This document shows, in pieces, positions 10,310-20,217 of a DNA stretch of 64,000 nt. The DNA comes from an uncultured Bacteroidota bacterium. Lineage in GTDB: Bacteria; Bacteroidota; Bacteroidia; Chitinophagales; Chitinophagaceae. Below the pieces are notes generated by a model. The model saw only the letters and a program-made list of their open reading frames with translations, was not told where the DNA came from and did no database searches. The first letter of the stretch is position 1. Every line of letters starts with the position of its first letter. The position numbers and the translations under genes are program-made. The stretch spans positions 1 through 64,000 of the forward strand of contig CAIYLW010000085.1 of NCBI GenBank assembly GCA_903927185.1. The letters run 5' to 3'.

Positions 10310-11737
10310 TTAGTTCATTAAATGATCAGATAATTGCAATAAGGCAGTCTCTTCAAAATGATTAGTCATAATTTGTAAGCCAAAAGGAAGTCCATTACTA
10401 TGTGTAAACATTGGGATCGAAATAGCTGGAATCCCTACAAGATTGGCAAAAACCGTGTAAATATCAGCCAAAAACATAGCTACTTGATCATCAGATTTTT
10501 CACCTATTTTAAAGGCAGTAGAAGGAACAGTTGGTGAAATAATGGCCTCATATTTAGCAAAGACTTCTATCGATTTATTTAAAAGTATTCGCCTTACTTG
10601 CTGAGCCTTTGTAAAATAGGCATCGAAATATCCTGCACTTAAAACAAAAGTTCCAAGCATGATTCTACGTTGTACTTCTTTACCAAATCCAGCACTTCGT
10701 GATGCTTTATACATATCATTCAAGTCTGAATTCACTAAAGGTGCCCGATAACCAAATCGAACAGCATCAAAGCGCGATAAATTACTGGACGCCTCTGCAG
10801 TGGTTAAAACATAGTAAGTGGGTACAATATGATTGAGCAAGTCAAATTCAATAGGATCTACCGTATGACCAGCAAGTTTCAATTGATTAATGAGATGAGT
10901 AATCTTTGCTCTCATTTCAGGATCTAATCCAGGATGTTCCAATGCTTGTATAAAATAGGCAATCTTATATTTTCTTGGAGTTGTTTTTAATTCAGCGGCA
11001 TATGCCGGAACAGGCTTTTCAGAAACGGTACTATCAAAATCATCAACCCCAGAAATTACTTCTAAACAAAGAGCCGCATCTTCAACTGTTTTAGAAAAAA
11101 TACCTATTTGATCGAAAGAGGACGCATACGCTATTAAACCATAACGTGAAATTCTTCCATAGCTTGGTTTCAAACCAACTACCCCGCAGAAATCTGCAGG
11201 CTGGCGAACAGATCCGCCTGTATCACTTCCTAAACTGATCATTGTTAACCCAGCTTGCACACTAACCGCAGACCCTCCCGATGAACCACCAGGTACCCGA
11301 GATTCGTCAATAGCGTTTCTTACAACACCAAATGCAGAATTCTCATTACTGCTTCCCATAGCAAACTCATCGCAGTTTTGTCTGCCAATTATAATCGCAT
11401 CTTCTTGCAATAGTTTTTCAACAACTGTAGCGTTATAAATAGATGTGAAATTTTCTAGGATTTTCGAACCTGCTGAAACCACATGGCCTTTGTAACATAT
11501 AACATCTTTAATTCCAACAACAACTCCGTGCAATCTTCCCAAAGGTTTCCCGAGTCTGCGTTTTTCGTCTAACTCTTTAGCCCTTATAATGGCTTCTTCC
11601 GCAAATACTTCTAAGAAAGAGTTGAGGTGTTTCTTTTTTTCAATTTCTATCAAAAAATGATCTACTGCAATAATGCAACCATCCACATTTTCTTTCAAAA
11701 ATGAATGATACTTATTTATAGATTGAAATGAAAACAA
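10310..11737 (-). CDS. gatA: Aspartyl/glutamyl-tRNA amidotransferase subunit A
   Basis: 475 residues, the normal GatA size. Amidase-signature features are intact: Lys77 in VVGIKDVICY, the Gly/Ser block PGGSSGGSA, and the nucleophile region SLGSDTGGSVRQPA. This Ser-cisSer-Lys centre hydrolyses glutamine to supply ammonia for amidating Glu-tRNA(Gln) or Asp-tRNA(Asn). The C-terminal NHFEETALLQLSD matches the GatA end and favours GatA over general amidases. gatB and gatC are not in the window. It starts 22 nt after the tatC stop and may be co-transcribed with it. Confidence 0.9.
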   Translation of the reverse strand: MFSFQSINKYHSFLKENVDGCIIAVDHFLIEIEKKKHLNSFLEVFAEEAIIRAKELDEKRRLGKPLGRLHGVVVGIKDVICYKGHVVSAGSKILENFTSIYNATVVEKLLQEDAIIIGRQNCDEFAMGSSNENSAFGVVRNAIDESRVPGGSSGGSAVSVQAGLTMISLGSDTGGSVRQPADFCGVVGLKPSYGRISRYGLIAYASSFDQIGIFSKTVEDAALCLEVISGVDDFDSTVSEKPVPAYAAELKTTPRKYKIAYFIQALEHPGLDPEMRAKITHLINQLKLAGHTVDPIEFDLLNHIVPTYYVLTTAEASSNLSRFDAVRFGYRAPLVNSDLNDMYKASRSAGFGKEVQRRIMLGTFVLSAGYFDAYFTKAQQVRRILLNKSIEVFAKYEAIISPTVPSTAFKIGEKSDDQVAMFLADIYTVFANLVGIPAISIPMFTHSNGLPFGLQIMTNHFEETALLQLSDHLMN

Positions 11738-11759
11738 TGTTTATTTTTTTACTGACTGA

Positions 11760-12608
11760 TTAACTCCATTCTTTAGCTTCTGCAATTTTGCGTTTTTTTT
11801 CTATTCCCACAATCAAGAAAATACTAATCTCATACAAAAAGATTAATGGGATACTGCAAATTATTGTACTCAACATATCTGGAGGAGTAATAATGGAAAC
11901 AACAACTGTGATAACTAAAATAGAATGCTTTCGATATTTTTTTAAAAATGCAGAGCTAACTACTTCAATTTTTGCTAAGAAATATAATACTAATGGAAGC
12001 TGAAACATTAAACCAGAGCCTAGAACAAGTGGCATCATGGTATTAAAATAACTGGCAATAGTCCAAAAATTTTCGATGCTTTCATCAATTTGAAATCCGG
12101 CAAAGAAGTTAATCGTGTAAGGGGCGATAACATAATAACCAAATAAAACTCCAATGAAAAAAAGTAATGAAACCCAAAAAATAACACCTCTGGTTCCACT
12201 TAGTTCATTGTTTTTTAATGCGGGTTTTATAAACCGCCAAAATTGCCAAAATACATAAGGAAATGCGATGATTAAACCACCAATTAAAATAACGTTTAGG
12301 AATACATTAAACTGACCTGCAACTGCGTTACTTTGCATTTTAATGCTTACGGTATTTAAGCAAAGGGTATTACCCATTCCAAGGTATTTACCTAAAGAAC
12401 ATAAATACCTATAAGTAACAAAATCAGAATGGATGGGGCCCATTAAAATATTTCTGATGATAAACTTATTATAGTACCCAACAAAAATTGCCCCAATAAG
12501 AATGGCAATAACTGATCTAAATAAATGTTTTCTTAACTCATCAATATGATCAAAGAATGACATTTCTGCACTTGATTCTGAATTTGATATTTTGCTAAAG
12601 AGACCCAT
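11760..12608 (-). CDS. tatC: Sec-independent protein translocase TatC
   Basis: 282 residues with about six membrane helices. The family block SFFDHIDELRKHLF is at residues 17-30; its Glu helps recognise the twin-arginine signal. The conserved segment FQLPLVLYFLAK lies in the fourth-helix region, and VVSIITPPDMLST in the last periplasmic loop matches the classic TPPD motif. TatC is the signal-peptide receptor of the folded-protein export pathway. The region between helices 1 and 2 is longer than in E. coli, with two Cys (SLGKYLG...NTLCLN). It lies 87 nt downstream of tatA with an intervening hairpin. Confidence 0.94.
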   Translation of the reverse strand: MGLFSKISNSESSAEMSFFDHIDELRKHLFRSVIAILIGAIFVGYYNKFIIRNILMGPIHSDFVTYRYLCSLGKYLGMGNTLCLNTVSIKMQSNAVAGQFNVFLNVILIGGLIIAFPYVFWQFWRFIKPALKNNELSGTRGVIFWVSLLFFIGVLFGYYVIAPYTINFFAGFQIDESIENFWTIASYFNTMMPLVLGSGLMFQLPLVLYFLAKIEVVSSAFLKKYRKHSILVITVVVSIITPPDMLSTIICSIPLIFLYEISIFLIVGIEKKRKIAEAKEWS

Positions 12609-12647
12609 TAAATTGATAGGAAGGTTGGTGTGGTTATAAACAAAATA

Positions 12648-12677
12648 AAAACCCCGCAGAAATAAATTGCGAGGTTT
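12648..12677 (-). terminator. Hairpin terminator/attenuator between tatA and tatC
   Basis: On the minus strand a 10-bp stem (12677-12668 with 12658-12648, one G-U wobble) is followed by a T-rich run (TTTTTATTTTG). It would reduce read-through from tatA into tatC, which suits the excess of TatA over TatC in the complex (inference). Confidence 0.65.
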
Positions 12678-12695
12678 ACTAATTAAATAAACATT

Positions 12696-12896
12696 TTATG
12701 AATTTGTTTCCTTCTTTGTCGCTTCTTCAGAAACATGTGTTTCGATTTCCTTTTGCACATTATCTTTCGCATCCTTGAATTCTCTGATTCCTTTTCCCAA
12801 ACCGCGCATTAATTCGGGTATTTTTTTACCTCCAAAAAATAACAAGAATAACAGAACGATCCATATAATGTGCTGAGGTGCAAATAAGTCTCCCAT
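12696..12896 (-). CDS. tatA: Twin-arginine translocase TatA/TatE subunit
   Basis: 66 residues. One N-terminal membrane helix (about residues 9-21) is followed by the family hinge FGGKKIPELMRGLGKGIREF, which starts the amphipathic helix, and a charged tail. TatA oligomers form the transient passage for folded proteins recognised by TatC. It cannot be firmly separated from TatB or TatE on sequence; FGGKKIPEL and the small size favour TatA. It sits between rplS and tatC on the minus strand. Confidence 0.92.
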   Translation of the reverse strand: MGDLFAPQHIIWIVLLFLLFFGGKKIPELMRGLGKGIREFKDAKDNVQKEIETHVSEEATKKETNS

Positions 12897-12959
12897 AATA
12901 TAAAATTTAGAATAGAAAGGTAAAGAAAAGTAATGCTATTTAAAGAAAATAAAAATCGA

Positions 12960-13310
12960 TTAAAATCTTTTTTCTTTAATACGAGCGCTTTTACCACTAC
13001 GTTCTCTCAAATAATACAACTTGGCACGGCGAACCTTACCAGACTTGTTTAACAAGATTGAATCTATATTTGGAGAAAGGATAGGGAACAAACGCTCCAC
13101 ACCTACACCATCAGAGATTTTACGAACAGTAAATGATGCAGTAGCACCGTTGCCTTGTAATTTAATTACATCACCACGGAAACTCTGAATACGTTCTTTA
13201 CCACCCTCTACAATCTTATAATTAACAGTGATATTATCACCTGCCTTAAACTTAGGGTATGTTTTCTTCACGGTCAATTGCTCGTGTACAAACTGAACTG
13301 CTGCGTCCAT
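12960..13310 (-). CDS. rplS: Large ribosomal subunit protein bL19
   Basis: 116 residues. Conserved L19 features are visible: [47 protein letters not shown] and the C-terminal [20 protein letters not shown]. bL19 sits at the 30S-50S interface. In many bacteria it follows trmD/rimM; here it is alone between rny and tatA and has its own -7 box at 13333-13340. Confidence 0.97.
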   Translation of the reverse strand: MDAAVQFVHEQLTVKKTYPKFKAGDNITVNYKIVEGGKERIQSFRGDVIKLQGNGATASFTVRKISDGVGVERLFPILSPNIDSILLNKSGKVRRAKLYYLRERSGKSARIKEKRF

Positions 13311-13332
13311 AACTTTATTTTTTTGCGGACGG

Positions 13333-13340
13333 CAAAGGTA
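13333..13340 (-). promoter_or_regulatory. Promoter -7 box for rplS
   Basis: Minus strand reads TACCTTTG, an exact TAnnTTTG match 22 nt upstream of the ATG at 13310, in an AT-rich gap. Confidence 0.6.
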
Positions 13341-13382
13341 TAGAAAAATTTATAAAATACTGCTGCTAAATCAGAATATTTT

Positions 13383-14948
13383 TTATCTCGCTACGTTTAC
13401 CGCTCTTTTTTCTCTAATAACTGTTACTTTGATCTGACCAGGATAGGTCATTTCTGTCTGAATTTTTTGTGCTATTTCAAAACTTAGCTTATCGCTATCT
13501 CCATCTGTAACTTTCTCTGCTTCAACGATTACTCTCAATTCTCTACCAGCCTGAATAGCATATGCTTTTTCTACCCCTTGATAAGCCATTGCCAGATTCT
13601 CAAGGTCTTTGATCCGCTGTAAATATTGCTGCATAATCTCTCTTCTTGCACCAGGGCGAGCACCACTAATGGCATCGCATGCCTGAATAATCGGAGAAAT
13701 TACATATTGCATTTCCATTTCATCGTGGTGAGCGCCGATAGCATTTACCACTGCTGGGTTTTCACCATATTTCTCGGCTAATTTAGCTCCTAACAATGCG
13801 TGACTTAGCTCAGTCTCTTCATCTGGCACTTTCCCAATATCATGCAGTAAACCGGCACGTTTGGCCAATTTAGGGTTCATTCCGAGTTCGGCCGCCATGA
13901 TTCCGCATAGGTTGGCAGTTTCACGACTATGCATTAATAGATTCTGACCGTAAGAAGAGCGGAAACGCATTTTCCCTACAATTCTTACCAATTCTTTGTG
14001 CAATCCGTGAATCCCCATTTCAATCACCGTTCTTTCCCCAATTTCCATGACTTGCTCTTCTAATTGGCGGCGAGTTTTCTCAACTACTTCCTCAATACGA
14101 GCCGGATGAATTCTTCCATCTGCCACCAAACGTTGTAAACTTAAACGAGCGATTTCTCTACGTAATGGATCGAAAGAAGATAAGATAATGGCTTCAGGTG
14201 TATCATCAACAATCAAATCAACACCAGTTGCAGCCTCAATAGCACGGATATTTCTACCCTCTCTACCAATGATTTGCCCTTTAATTTCATCTGTTTCGAG
14301 ATTAAATACAGTTACCGTATTTTCAATGGTAACTTCAGCTGCAGTGCGTTGAATAGATTGAATCACTATTTTACGCGCTTCTTTATTCGCTTTTAGTTTG
14401 GCTTCTTCTATAATTTCTTGCTGTAAACCAAGTGCTTGAGAATGAGCTTCCTGTTTTAGGCTTTCAATTAACTGTGTTTTTGCCTCCTCTGCACTTAATC
14501 CAGCTATCTTTTCCAATCGACGAATATGTTCTTCCTGGTGTTTTTCCAGTTCTGAACGCTTGAGGTTAACCAATTCAATTTGACGATTCAAATTTTCTTT
14601 AATCGCTTCGTTCTCTTTGGTTTGTTTGTCTATTCCAGCTTCTTTTTGGTTGATGGAAATCTCTTTTTGCTTAATTCTGTTTTCAGCTTCACCTAATTTG
14701 CGATTGCGGTCCATCACTTCTCTATCGTGTTCAGACTTCAATTGTACAAACCGCTCTTTCGCCTCTAATTGCTTCTCCTTTTTAACGGTTTCAGCTCTCA
14801 ATTCGGCTTCTTTTAAAATAGTCTGCGCTTGGTGTTCGGCGTCTTCGACCTGTTTTTTTGTGTCTTTGGCGAATAAAAACTTACCCGCTAAAGCCCCAGC
14901 AATTAGTGAAATGGCACCAATTATAATAGAAACAACATTTTGATCCAT
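13383..14948 (-). CDS. rny: Ribonuclease Y
   Basis: 521 residues in the standard order: an N-terminal membrane anchor (about residues 7-26), a long coiled coil rich in Glu, Lys and Gln (about 30-195), a KH domain with [19 protein letters not shown], and an HD domain with [20 protein letters not shown] and [15 protein letters not shown]. It is a membrane-tethered endoribonuclease that starts mRNA decay. It lies downstream of zapA on the same strand; a fairly long gap (about 126 nt) allows separate control. Confidence 0.96.
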   Translation of the reverse strand: MDQNVVSIIIGAISLIAGALAGKFLFAKDTKKQVEDAEHQAQTILKEAELRAETVKKEKQLEAKERFVQLKSEHDREVMDRNRKLGEAENRIKQKEISINQKEAGIDKQTKENEAIKENLNRQIELVNLKRSELEKHQEEHIRRLEKIAGLSAEEAKTQLIESLKQEAHSQALGLQQEIIEEAKLKANKEARKIVIQSIQRTAAEVTIENTVTVFNLETDEIKGQIIGREGRNIRAIEAATGVDLIVDDTPEAIILSSFDPLRREIARLSLQRLVADGRIHPARIEEVVEKTRRQLEEQVMEIGERTVIEMGIHGLHKELVRIVGKMRFRSSYGQNLLMHSRETANLCGIMAAELGMNPKLAKRAGLLHDIGKVPDEETELSHALLGAKLAEKYGENPAVVNAIGAHHDEMEMQYVISPIIQACDAISGARPGARREIMQQYLQRIKDLENLAMAYQGVEKAYAIQAGRELRVIVEAEKVTDGDSDKLSFEIAQKIQTEMTYPGQIKVTVIREKRAVNVAR

Positions 14949-15074
14949 GGTTTTGGTAATTTTTAAAATAATTCAAAATCCTATATACCCGTACACATCT
15001 CATTTTAACCTAATAAGTATACGCAATAGGCGAAGATACTTAAATAAATTAAGTGAAAAGATTTGGTTCTCAGC

Positions 15075-15374
15075 TTACTGGTTTTCCAGTAAAGCTTTGT
15101 CGATAGATTTCTCTAAAGAGTTGATTTGTTGGGCTAATTCGCCCCATTTTACGAGAAGTTTACCTGATTGGGTTTGTTCAGTTGCAAACCAAAGCAGCGC
15201 CATAGACACATAGTCTTGCATGTCTTTACCTGCAAAATTGGTTTTGAACTCCGAAATTTTGTCATTAATAAGACTAGATGTTTTACGTACCATCTCCTCA
15301 TCAGCCGGCTCAATTTTAAGGCGGTAAGATCGGTCAGCAATTACAATATTTACTGGTATGAGTTCTTCCATCAT
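15075..15374 (-). CDS. zapA: Cell division protein ZapA
   Basis: 99 residues, the usual ZapA length. It has the N-terminal beta strand block VNIVIADRSYRLKIEPADEE, which family members share, then a coiled-coil C-terminus. ZapA crosslinks FtsZ filaments in the Z ring. It starts 1 nt after the stop of the upstream coiled-coil gene, so the two are translationally coupled, and lies between pheT and rny, a common arrangement in Bacteroidota. Confidence 0.88.
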   Translation of the reverse strand: MMEELIPVNIVIADRSYRLKIEPADEEMVRKTSSLINDKISEFKTNFAGKDMQDYVSMALLWFATEQTQSGKLLVKWGELAQQINSLEKSIDKALLENQ

Positions 15375-15375
15375 T

Positions 15376-15663
15376 TCAAGCGTTCAGTAACAATAGGCAT
15401 TTCTCAATTTCTTTCAAATAGCCATCAATCCTTTTCTCCATTAATAATTTATCGGAAGAGCTCCATTGAGAATCTCCCATTTTAACAGACTCTAATTGCT
15501 GAATAATTCCCTGTAAATCAGTTTCTTTCTGCAATTTTTCTGTTTGTAACTTCTCCAGATCTTTTTTTAGTTTCAGGTTTTCCTTCTGCAAAAGCTGCTG
15601 CTGCTTGAGTAAAATCTGCAGCTTTTCCTGAATAGCTTTTATTTGTACAGAAAGTGTTTCCAT
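15376..15663 (-). CDS. Small coiled-coil protein upstream of zapA
   Basis: 95 residues, almost entirely predicted coiled coil: Leu, Gln, Lys and Glu heptads from residue 1 to about 65, then a short helix ending CLLLLNA. No catalytic motif is visible. Length, coiled-coil nature and 1-nt coupling to zapA suggest a division-related partner analogous to ZapB, but I see no sequence feature proving homology. It probably shares a transcript with pheT upstream (54-nt gap). Confidence 0.75.
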   Translation of the reverse strand: METLSVQIKAIQEKLQILLKQQQLLQKENLKLKKDLEKLQTEKLQKETDLQGIIQQLESVKMGDSQWSSSDKLLMEKRIDGYLKEIEKCLLLLNA

Positions 15664-15717
15664 CTATTAAAAATTAATCTTACTCTAAAATAGGTAATTA
15701 ATAGTTTTTGAGAATCT

Positions 15718-18126
15718 CTATTTCCTAATTTCTGCTCCCAATTCCTTTTCAAATTGATGGATTAGTTTTCCAACCATGGCATCTACCTCTTTGTCGGTTA
15801 ATGTTTTTTGATCATCTTCAAAAGTAAAGCTCATTGCCATCGATTTTTTTTCTGCACCTAACTTATCGCTTTCAAACACATCAAATAATCGAACTTGTTT
15901 TAGTTTTGAAATTTGCGTTTTGCGTACTTGCTGTTCTATTGCATCAAAACTTATATGCTTTTCTACAACTAATGCCAAGTCGCGCTGCATAGCAGGAAAC
16001 TTGTTTACTTCTTTGTAAGTAATCTTTCGATCATTCACCAACTTTAATAATGCTACAAAATCAATATCAGCAAAATAAACGTCTTGCTTAATATCAAAAT
16101 TTTGCAATTGTTTATTGGATACTTTATAAATAGTTCCCAATTCCTTTTTACTCGCTTTAACCAAAATGGCATCTTCTAACAAACTTAGTTGCAAGCCACC
16201 AATTCCAGCAAGTTGCATAATGGCAGCAACCACTCCTTTAGCCCTATATATATCTAAACTTTTACTCTTTTGATGCCAGCTCTCTTCTTGATCTGATCCA
16301 GTAAAATATAAAGCCAAATGTTCAGTTTCTTGATAGTCCCCAGGACCATTACTAGCATAGGTTTTGCCAAATTCGAAAAACAGAAGATTATTATTTTTTC
16401 TGTTCAGATTATAGGCAATAGTTTCTAACCCGGTTTCTAACATAGATGGTCGTAAAATATCTAAATCAGCACTCAAATTATTGATCATTTTAACAGACCT
16501 ACTCAAAACTTCTTCACTGAAATATTTGCTATTAGTAATGCTATTGGTTAGAATTTCAATGAACCCCTGCCCAACCAAATAATTGGCAATTTTATTTTTT
16601 AGATTCTCTTTAAGGGAAGATTGATCCGTTGCTGGACTAATAGAAATGGTAGAAGGGATTTCAATATTATCTAACCCATCAATTCGAATAATTTCTTCTA
16701 CAATATCTGCAGGTAGAGTAATATCTGGCTTACTCCTTGGAACCGCAACACGCAGTTCATCCATGCCCTCTTTCAAAATTTCGAACCCGAGTGCAGTTAA
16801 AATTCTATTTACTTTATCTGCATGATAATTTTTACCACTTAGCTTTTTGAGATAATGATGTTTTAAAGAAACTTCTGTTTTGGGCTGAGGAGCAGGATAT
16901 ACATCCACTATTTCACTAGAAATTTCTCCGCCGGCCAATTCTTTAATCATTAGCGCAGCCCTTTTCAAAACATTCACAGTATTATCAATATCTACTCCTT
17001 TTTCAAAACGAGTAGCTGCATCTGTTCTTAATCCATGAAACAAAGAACTGATTCGAATACTGGAAGGAAGAAACCACGCACTTTCTAAAAAAATATTTTT
17101 AGTAGTAGCGGTTACCCCACTTCCCTTTCCTCCATATACACCTGCAATACACATGCCTTCTTTTGCATTACAAATCATTAAATCTTTACTACTCAATTTT
17201 CTTTCTTTAGCATCTAGAGTAGTAAAAACCGTCCCTTCTGCAACATTTTTTACAATAATCTCTGCACCAATAATCGCTTCTGCATCAAAAGCGTGCAAAG
17301 GCTGGCCAGTTTCATGCAAAATAAAATTGGTGATATCTACAATGTTATTAATAGGTCTTAAGCCAATTGACTGCAGACGATTCTTTAGCCACTGAGGTGA
17401 TTCTTTTACTTCAACATCACTGATACTTATACCTGCATACCTTGGACAAGCTTCTGTGTTTTCAACGGTAACTTTAATAGGAAGATTAGTATTGTCTATT
17501 TTAAATCCATTACTAAAAGGGGTTTTCACTCTCGTCTCTTTTTGATGGTGCGTTAGATAAGCACACACATCTCTGGCTACACCAAAATGACTCATCGCAT
17601 CCATTCTATTTGGCGTTAACCCTATTTCATAAATCCAATCGCTATATGGTTGAAAATGAGTTGCAGCTGGAGTTCCTGGCTTAAGATCGGCGGGAAGCAC
17701 AAGAATTCCATCATGACTAGTACCCATTCCCATTTCATCTTCAGCACAGATCATACCATAGCTTTCTACACCTCGAATCTTCGCAAGTTTCATGGTAATA
17801 GATTCGCCACTTGAGGGATAAATGGTAGCGCCCATAGTTGCAACAACCACTTTTTGACCGACCGCTACATTAGGAGCGCCGCAAACTATTTGCAGCACTT
17901 CTTCAGCTCCAATATTTACTTTGGTGATTTTTAATTTATCAGCATTGGGATGCTGCTCACATTCTAATACTTCTCCAATTATCAAGCCTTCTAATCCGCC
18001 TTTGACAGACTGAAATCTTTCAAGGCTTTCTACTTCTAATCCTATAGATGTTAAAATCCTGGATAATTTTTCAGGATCAATGGTTTCAGGGAGGTACTCA
18101 CTCAGCCAGTTGTAACTAATGGTCAT
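15718..18126 (-). CDS. pheT: Phenylalanyl-tRNA synthetase beta subunit
   Basis: 802 residues, full length. Domains in order: an N-terminal start MTISYNWLSEYLPETI, an OB tRNA-binding fold (about 42-150, with VGQKVVVATMGA), the B3/B4 editing region (GLTPNRMDAMSHFGVARDV), B5 (about 405-480), the catalytic-like core, and the C-terminal FDX-ACB anticodon-binding domain (about 705-800, with FPAMQRDLALVVE). With PheS it charges tRNA(Phe) and edits Tyr. A -7 box lies at 18150-18157. It is divergent from dnaB across a 451-bp gap. Confidence 0.96.
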   Translation of the reverse strand: MTISYNWLSEYLPETIDPEKLSRILTSIGLEVESLERFQSVKGGLEGLIIGEVLECEQHPNADKLKITKVNIGAEEVLQIVCGAPNVAVGQKVVVATMGATIYPSSGESITMKLAKIRGVESYGMICAEDEMGMGTSHDGILVLPADLKPGTPAATHFQPYSDWIYEIGLTPNRMDAMSHFGVARDVCAYLTHHQKETRVKTPFSNGFKIDNTNLPIKVTVENTEACPRYAGISISDVEVKESPQWLKNRLQSIGLRPINNIVDITNFILHETGQPLHAFDAEAIIGAEIIVKNVAEGTVFTTLDAKERKLSSKDLMICNAKEGMCIAGVYGGKGSGVTATTKNIFLESAWFLPSSIRISSLFHGLRTDAATRFEKGVDIDNTVNVLKRAALMIKELAGGEISSEIVDVYPAPQPKTEVSLKHHYLKKLSGKNYHADKVNRILTALGFEILKEGMDELRVAVPRSKPDITLPADIVEEIIRIDGLDNIEIPSTISISPATDQSSLKENLKNKIANYLVGQGFIEILTNSITNSKYFSEEVLSRSVKMINNLSADLDILRPSMLETGLETIAYNLNRKNNNLLFFEFGKTYASNGPGDYQETEHLALYFTGSDQEESWHQKSKSLDIYRAKGVVAAIMQLAGIGGLQLSLLEDAILVKASKKELGTIYKVSNKQLQNFDIKQDVYFADIDFVALLKLVNDRKITYKEVNKFPAMQRDLALVVEKHISFDAIEQQVRKTQISKLKQVRLFDVFESDKLGAEKKSMAMSFTFEDDQKTLTDKEVDAMVGKLIHQFEKELGAEIRK

Positions 18127-18149
18127 AATTTCAAACTCTTTTCGAAGCC

Positions 18150-18157
18150 CAAAAATA
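18150..18157 (-). promoter_or_regulatory. Promoter -7 box for pheT
   Basis: Minus strand reads TATTTTTG, an exact TAnnTTTG match 23 nt upstream of the pheT ATG. Confidence 0.6.
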
Positions 18158-18230
18158 AGAGATAAAAATGGGATATCTAGGATTAGTGGGCTTTAGCGCT
18201 CTATTACTGTATTTCTAGATAGCTGAAGAA

Positions 18231-18433
18231 GAATAAAAATTAAAAAAATGCCTTTATAATTAATGTTTTTTTTGAAGAATATACTTATTTATTTTAGAAA
18301 TCTTTCTGCACAAGGACTTGTGCAAAATGGCTAATTTTGTACTGAAAACTTTTTTAATAAGTGGATAACCTTCGATTTTTATGTGGATAGTGGTTAGTTT
18401 TATGTGAATGAGCGGGTAATAACCTGTGGACGA
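18231..18433. other. Candidate replication origin or DnaA-binding region between pheT and dnaB
   Basis: The 451-bp pheT-dnaB gap has no gene. At 18231-18300 only 9 of 70 bases are G or C (87% AT). To its right are four DnaA-box-like 9-mers, all in one orientation: AGTGGATAA (18360-18368), TGTGGATAG (18382-18390), TGTGAATGA (18403-18411) and TGTGGACGA (18425-18433). They match the reversed consensus TGTGGATAA at 8, 8, 7 and 7 of 9 positions and are spaced 22, 21 and 22 bp, about two helical turns. Weaker copies TGTGCAAAA (18319) and TGTACTGAA (18338) continue the phase. This looks like an unwinding element plus a DnaA array; dnaA itself is not in the window. The remainder (18434-18577) holds the dnaB leader, with nothing else recognised. 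Confidence 0.5.
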
Positions 18434-18577
18434 AAATTGATACTAAAAAATTTTAACAACCGGAATTCTTACCCCATATTCGTTGCCCTTAGAGATGAAT
18501 CATCGACGAGGGTTTTCCTGAAACAGTTTTTGATCACCTTAATAGCCAGGCATTGACTACTAACCCCTAAGATAACT

Positions 18578-20158
18578 ATGGACTTAACTAGTTTAAACAA
18601 AGATCGTAAGAGAAGAAAGACAACTGTAGACATGAGTACCATGGTATATGGGAAAGTTCCACCTCAGGCAAAGGAATTGGAAGAAGCCATTCTTGGTGCC
18701 ATTATGCTTGAAAAAAGTGCTTTTGATACTGTTTCTGAAATATTAAAGCCTGAATGTTTTTATGTGGAATCACATAAAACAATTTATCATGCTATGCAGG
18801 CCTTACAGCAAAAAAATGAACCTATTGACCTGCTAACCGTTGTAGAAGAATTAAAGTTTCAGGAACAATTAGATGCTGTTGGAGGTCCTTATTATGTGAC
18901 CAAATTAACCAACTCAGTTGTATCCACTGCAAATATTGATGCACACTGTAGAATTGTATTACAAAAATTTATTCAGCGAGAACTGATTCGCATAAGCGGT
19001 GAAATAATTGGCGATGCTTATGAAGACAGTACAGATGTATTTGATCTTTTAGATGAAGCAGAAACCAAGATGTTCAATATTACTAACAACTACTTGAAAA
19101 AGAATTTCGAGGAAATTATTGGTGTACTGGCAAAAACCATGAACCGCTTAGACGAATTAAGAACTAAAACAGAAGAAATTTCTGGTGTTCCTAGTGGTTT
19201 CGGATCTCTTGATAGAGTTACTTATGGATGGCAACCTACCGACTTAATTATTCTTGCAGCTCGTCCATCTGTTGGTAAAACCGCATTTGCACTTAACCTA
19301 GCAAGAAATGCTGCTCTGCATCCCACAAAACCAGTGGCAGTAGGTTTCTTTTCATTAGAAATGAGTGCTTCTCAGTTAGTACAACGTATTTTAAGTGCGG
19401 AGAGCGAAATCAAAATGGAGAAAATTAGTCGTGGTAAATTGGAAGATCACGAATACCAACAATTAATATCAAAAGGACTTAACAGACTTGAACGGGCTCC
19501 TATCTATATCGACGATACCGCTGCTCTTAATATTTTTGAATTTAGGGCAAAAGCTAGAAGACTTGTACACAAGCATAAAGTTGGCATCATCATTATTGAC
19601 TACTTGCAATTGATGAGTGGATCTAATGATAAAGGAGGGAATCGGGAACAAGAAATTAGTAATATCTCTAGAAACTTAAAAGCACTTGCAAAAGAATTGG
19701 GAGTTCCAATCATAGCATTGAGTCAGTTGAGTCGTGCCGTGGAAACCAGAAAGGAAAGCAAGATGCCACAATTAAGTGACTTAAGAGAATCTGGAGCAAT
19801 TGAACAAGATGCTGATATGGTAATGTTCATTTATCGACCAGAGTATTATGAAGTAAAAAGTAATGAAATGGGCGAAAGCACTAGCGGTGAAACGCATATC
19901 AGAATTGCTAAACACCGAAATGGTCAATTGGATACTATTAAACTTAGAGCCAACTTAGCCATTCAACGTTTTGAAGAATGGGAAGGAGATAGCGGTGGTA
20001 TGGAAGGATTAGGAAACAATAGGAAACCTATTGCACCAACTTCTTCACCATCACCAAGCGGTGGTGCAGCTGATGGCGCCAAATTCTATTTACAGAAAGG
20101 AAGCAAAATGAATGATGTTGACTTCGATCAGGGTTATGAAACAGAACAACCTTTCTAA
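18578..20158 (+). CDS. dnaB: Replicative DNA helicase DnaB
   Basis: 526 residues. The N-terminal helical domain (about 25-125) has PPQAKELEEAILGAIMLEK; the C-terminal RecA-like ATPase has Walker A ARPSVGKTAFALNLA, Walker B IIIDYLQLMSG and the arginine-finger region AKHRNGQLDTIKL. No intein is present. The last 45 or so residues are Gly/Ser/Pro-rich and probably disordered. The hexamer unwinds DNA at the fork. It is the first gene rightward of the DnaA-box-like array, which may control it or mark the origin, and it ends in a strong hairpin terminator. Confidence 0.97.
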   Translation: MDLTSLNKDRKRRKTTVDMSTMVYGKVPPQAKELEEAILGAIMLEKSAFDTVSEILKPECFYVESHKTIYHAMQALQQKNEPIDLLTVVEELKFQEQLDAVGGPYYVTKLTNSVVSTANIDAHCRIVLQKFIQRELIRISGEIIGDAYEDSTDVFDLLDEAETKMFNITNNYLKKNFEEIIGVLAKTMNRLDELRTKTEEISGVPSGFGSLDRVTYGWQPTDLIILAARPSVGKTAFALNLARNAALHPTKPVAVGFFSLEMSASQLVQRILSAESEIKMEKISRGKLEDHEYQQLISKGLNRLERAPIYIDDTAALNIFEFRAKARRLVHKHKVGIIIIDYLQLMSGSNDKGGNREQEISNISRNLKALAKELGVPIIALSQLSRAVETRKESKMPQLSDLRESGAIEQDADMVMFIYRPEYYEVKSNEMGESTSGETHIRIAKHRNGQLDTIKLRANLAIQRFEEWEGDSGGMEGLGNNRKPIAPTSSPSPSGGAADGAKFYLQKGSKMNDVDFDQGYETEQPF

Positions 20159-20174
20159 ATTATATTTATAATAG

Positions 20175-20211
20175 AAGCGCAGGAAGCATTTCCTGCGCTT
20201 TATTTATTTTT
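20175..20211 (+). terminator. Terminator of dnaB
   Basis: 11-bp stem AAGCGCAGGAA (20175-20185) with TTCCTGCGCTT (20190-20200), loop GCAT, followed by TATTTATTTTT. It ends only 7 nt before the rsmE start, so it also forms most of the dnaB-rsmE gap. Confidence 0.85.
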
Positions 20212-20217
20212 ACAGCA

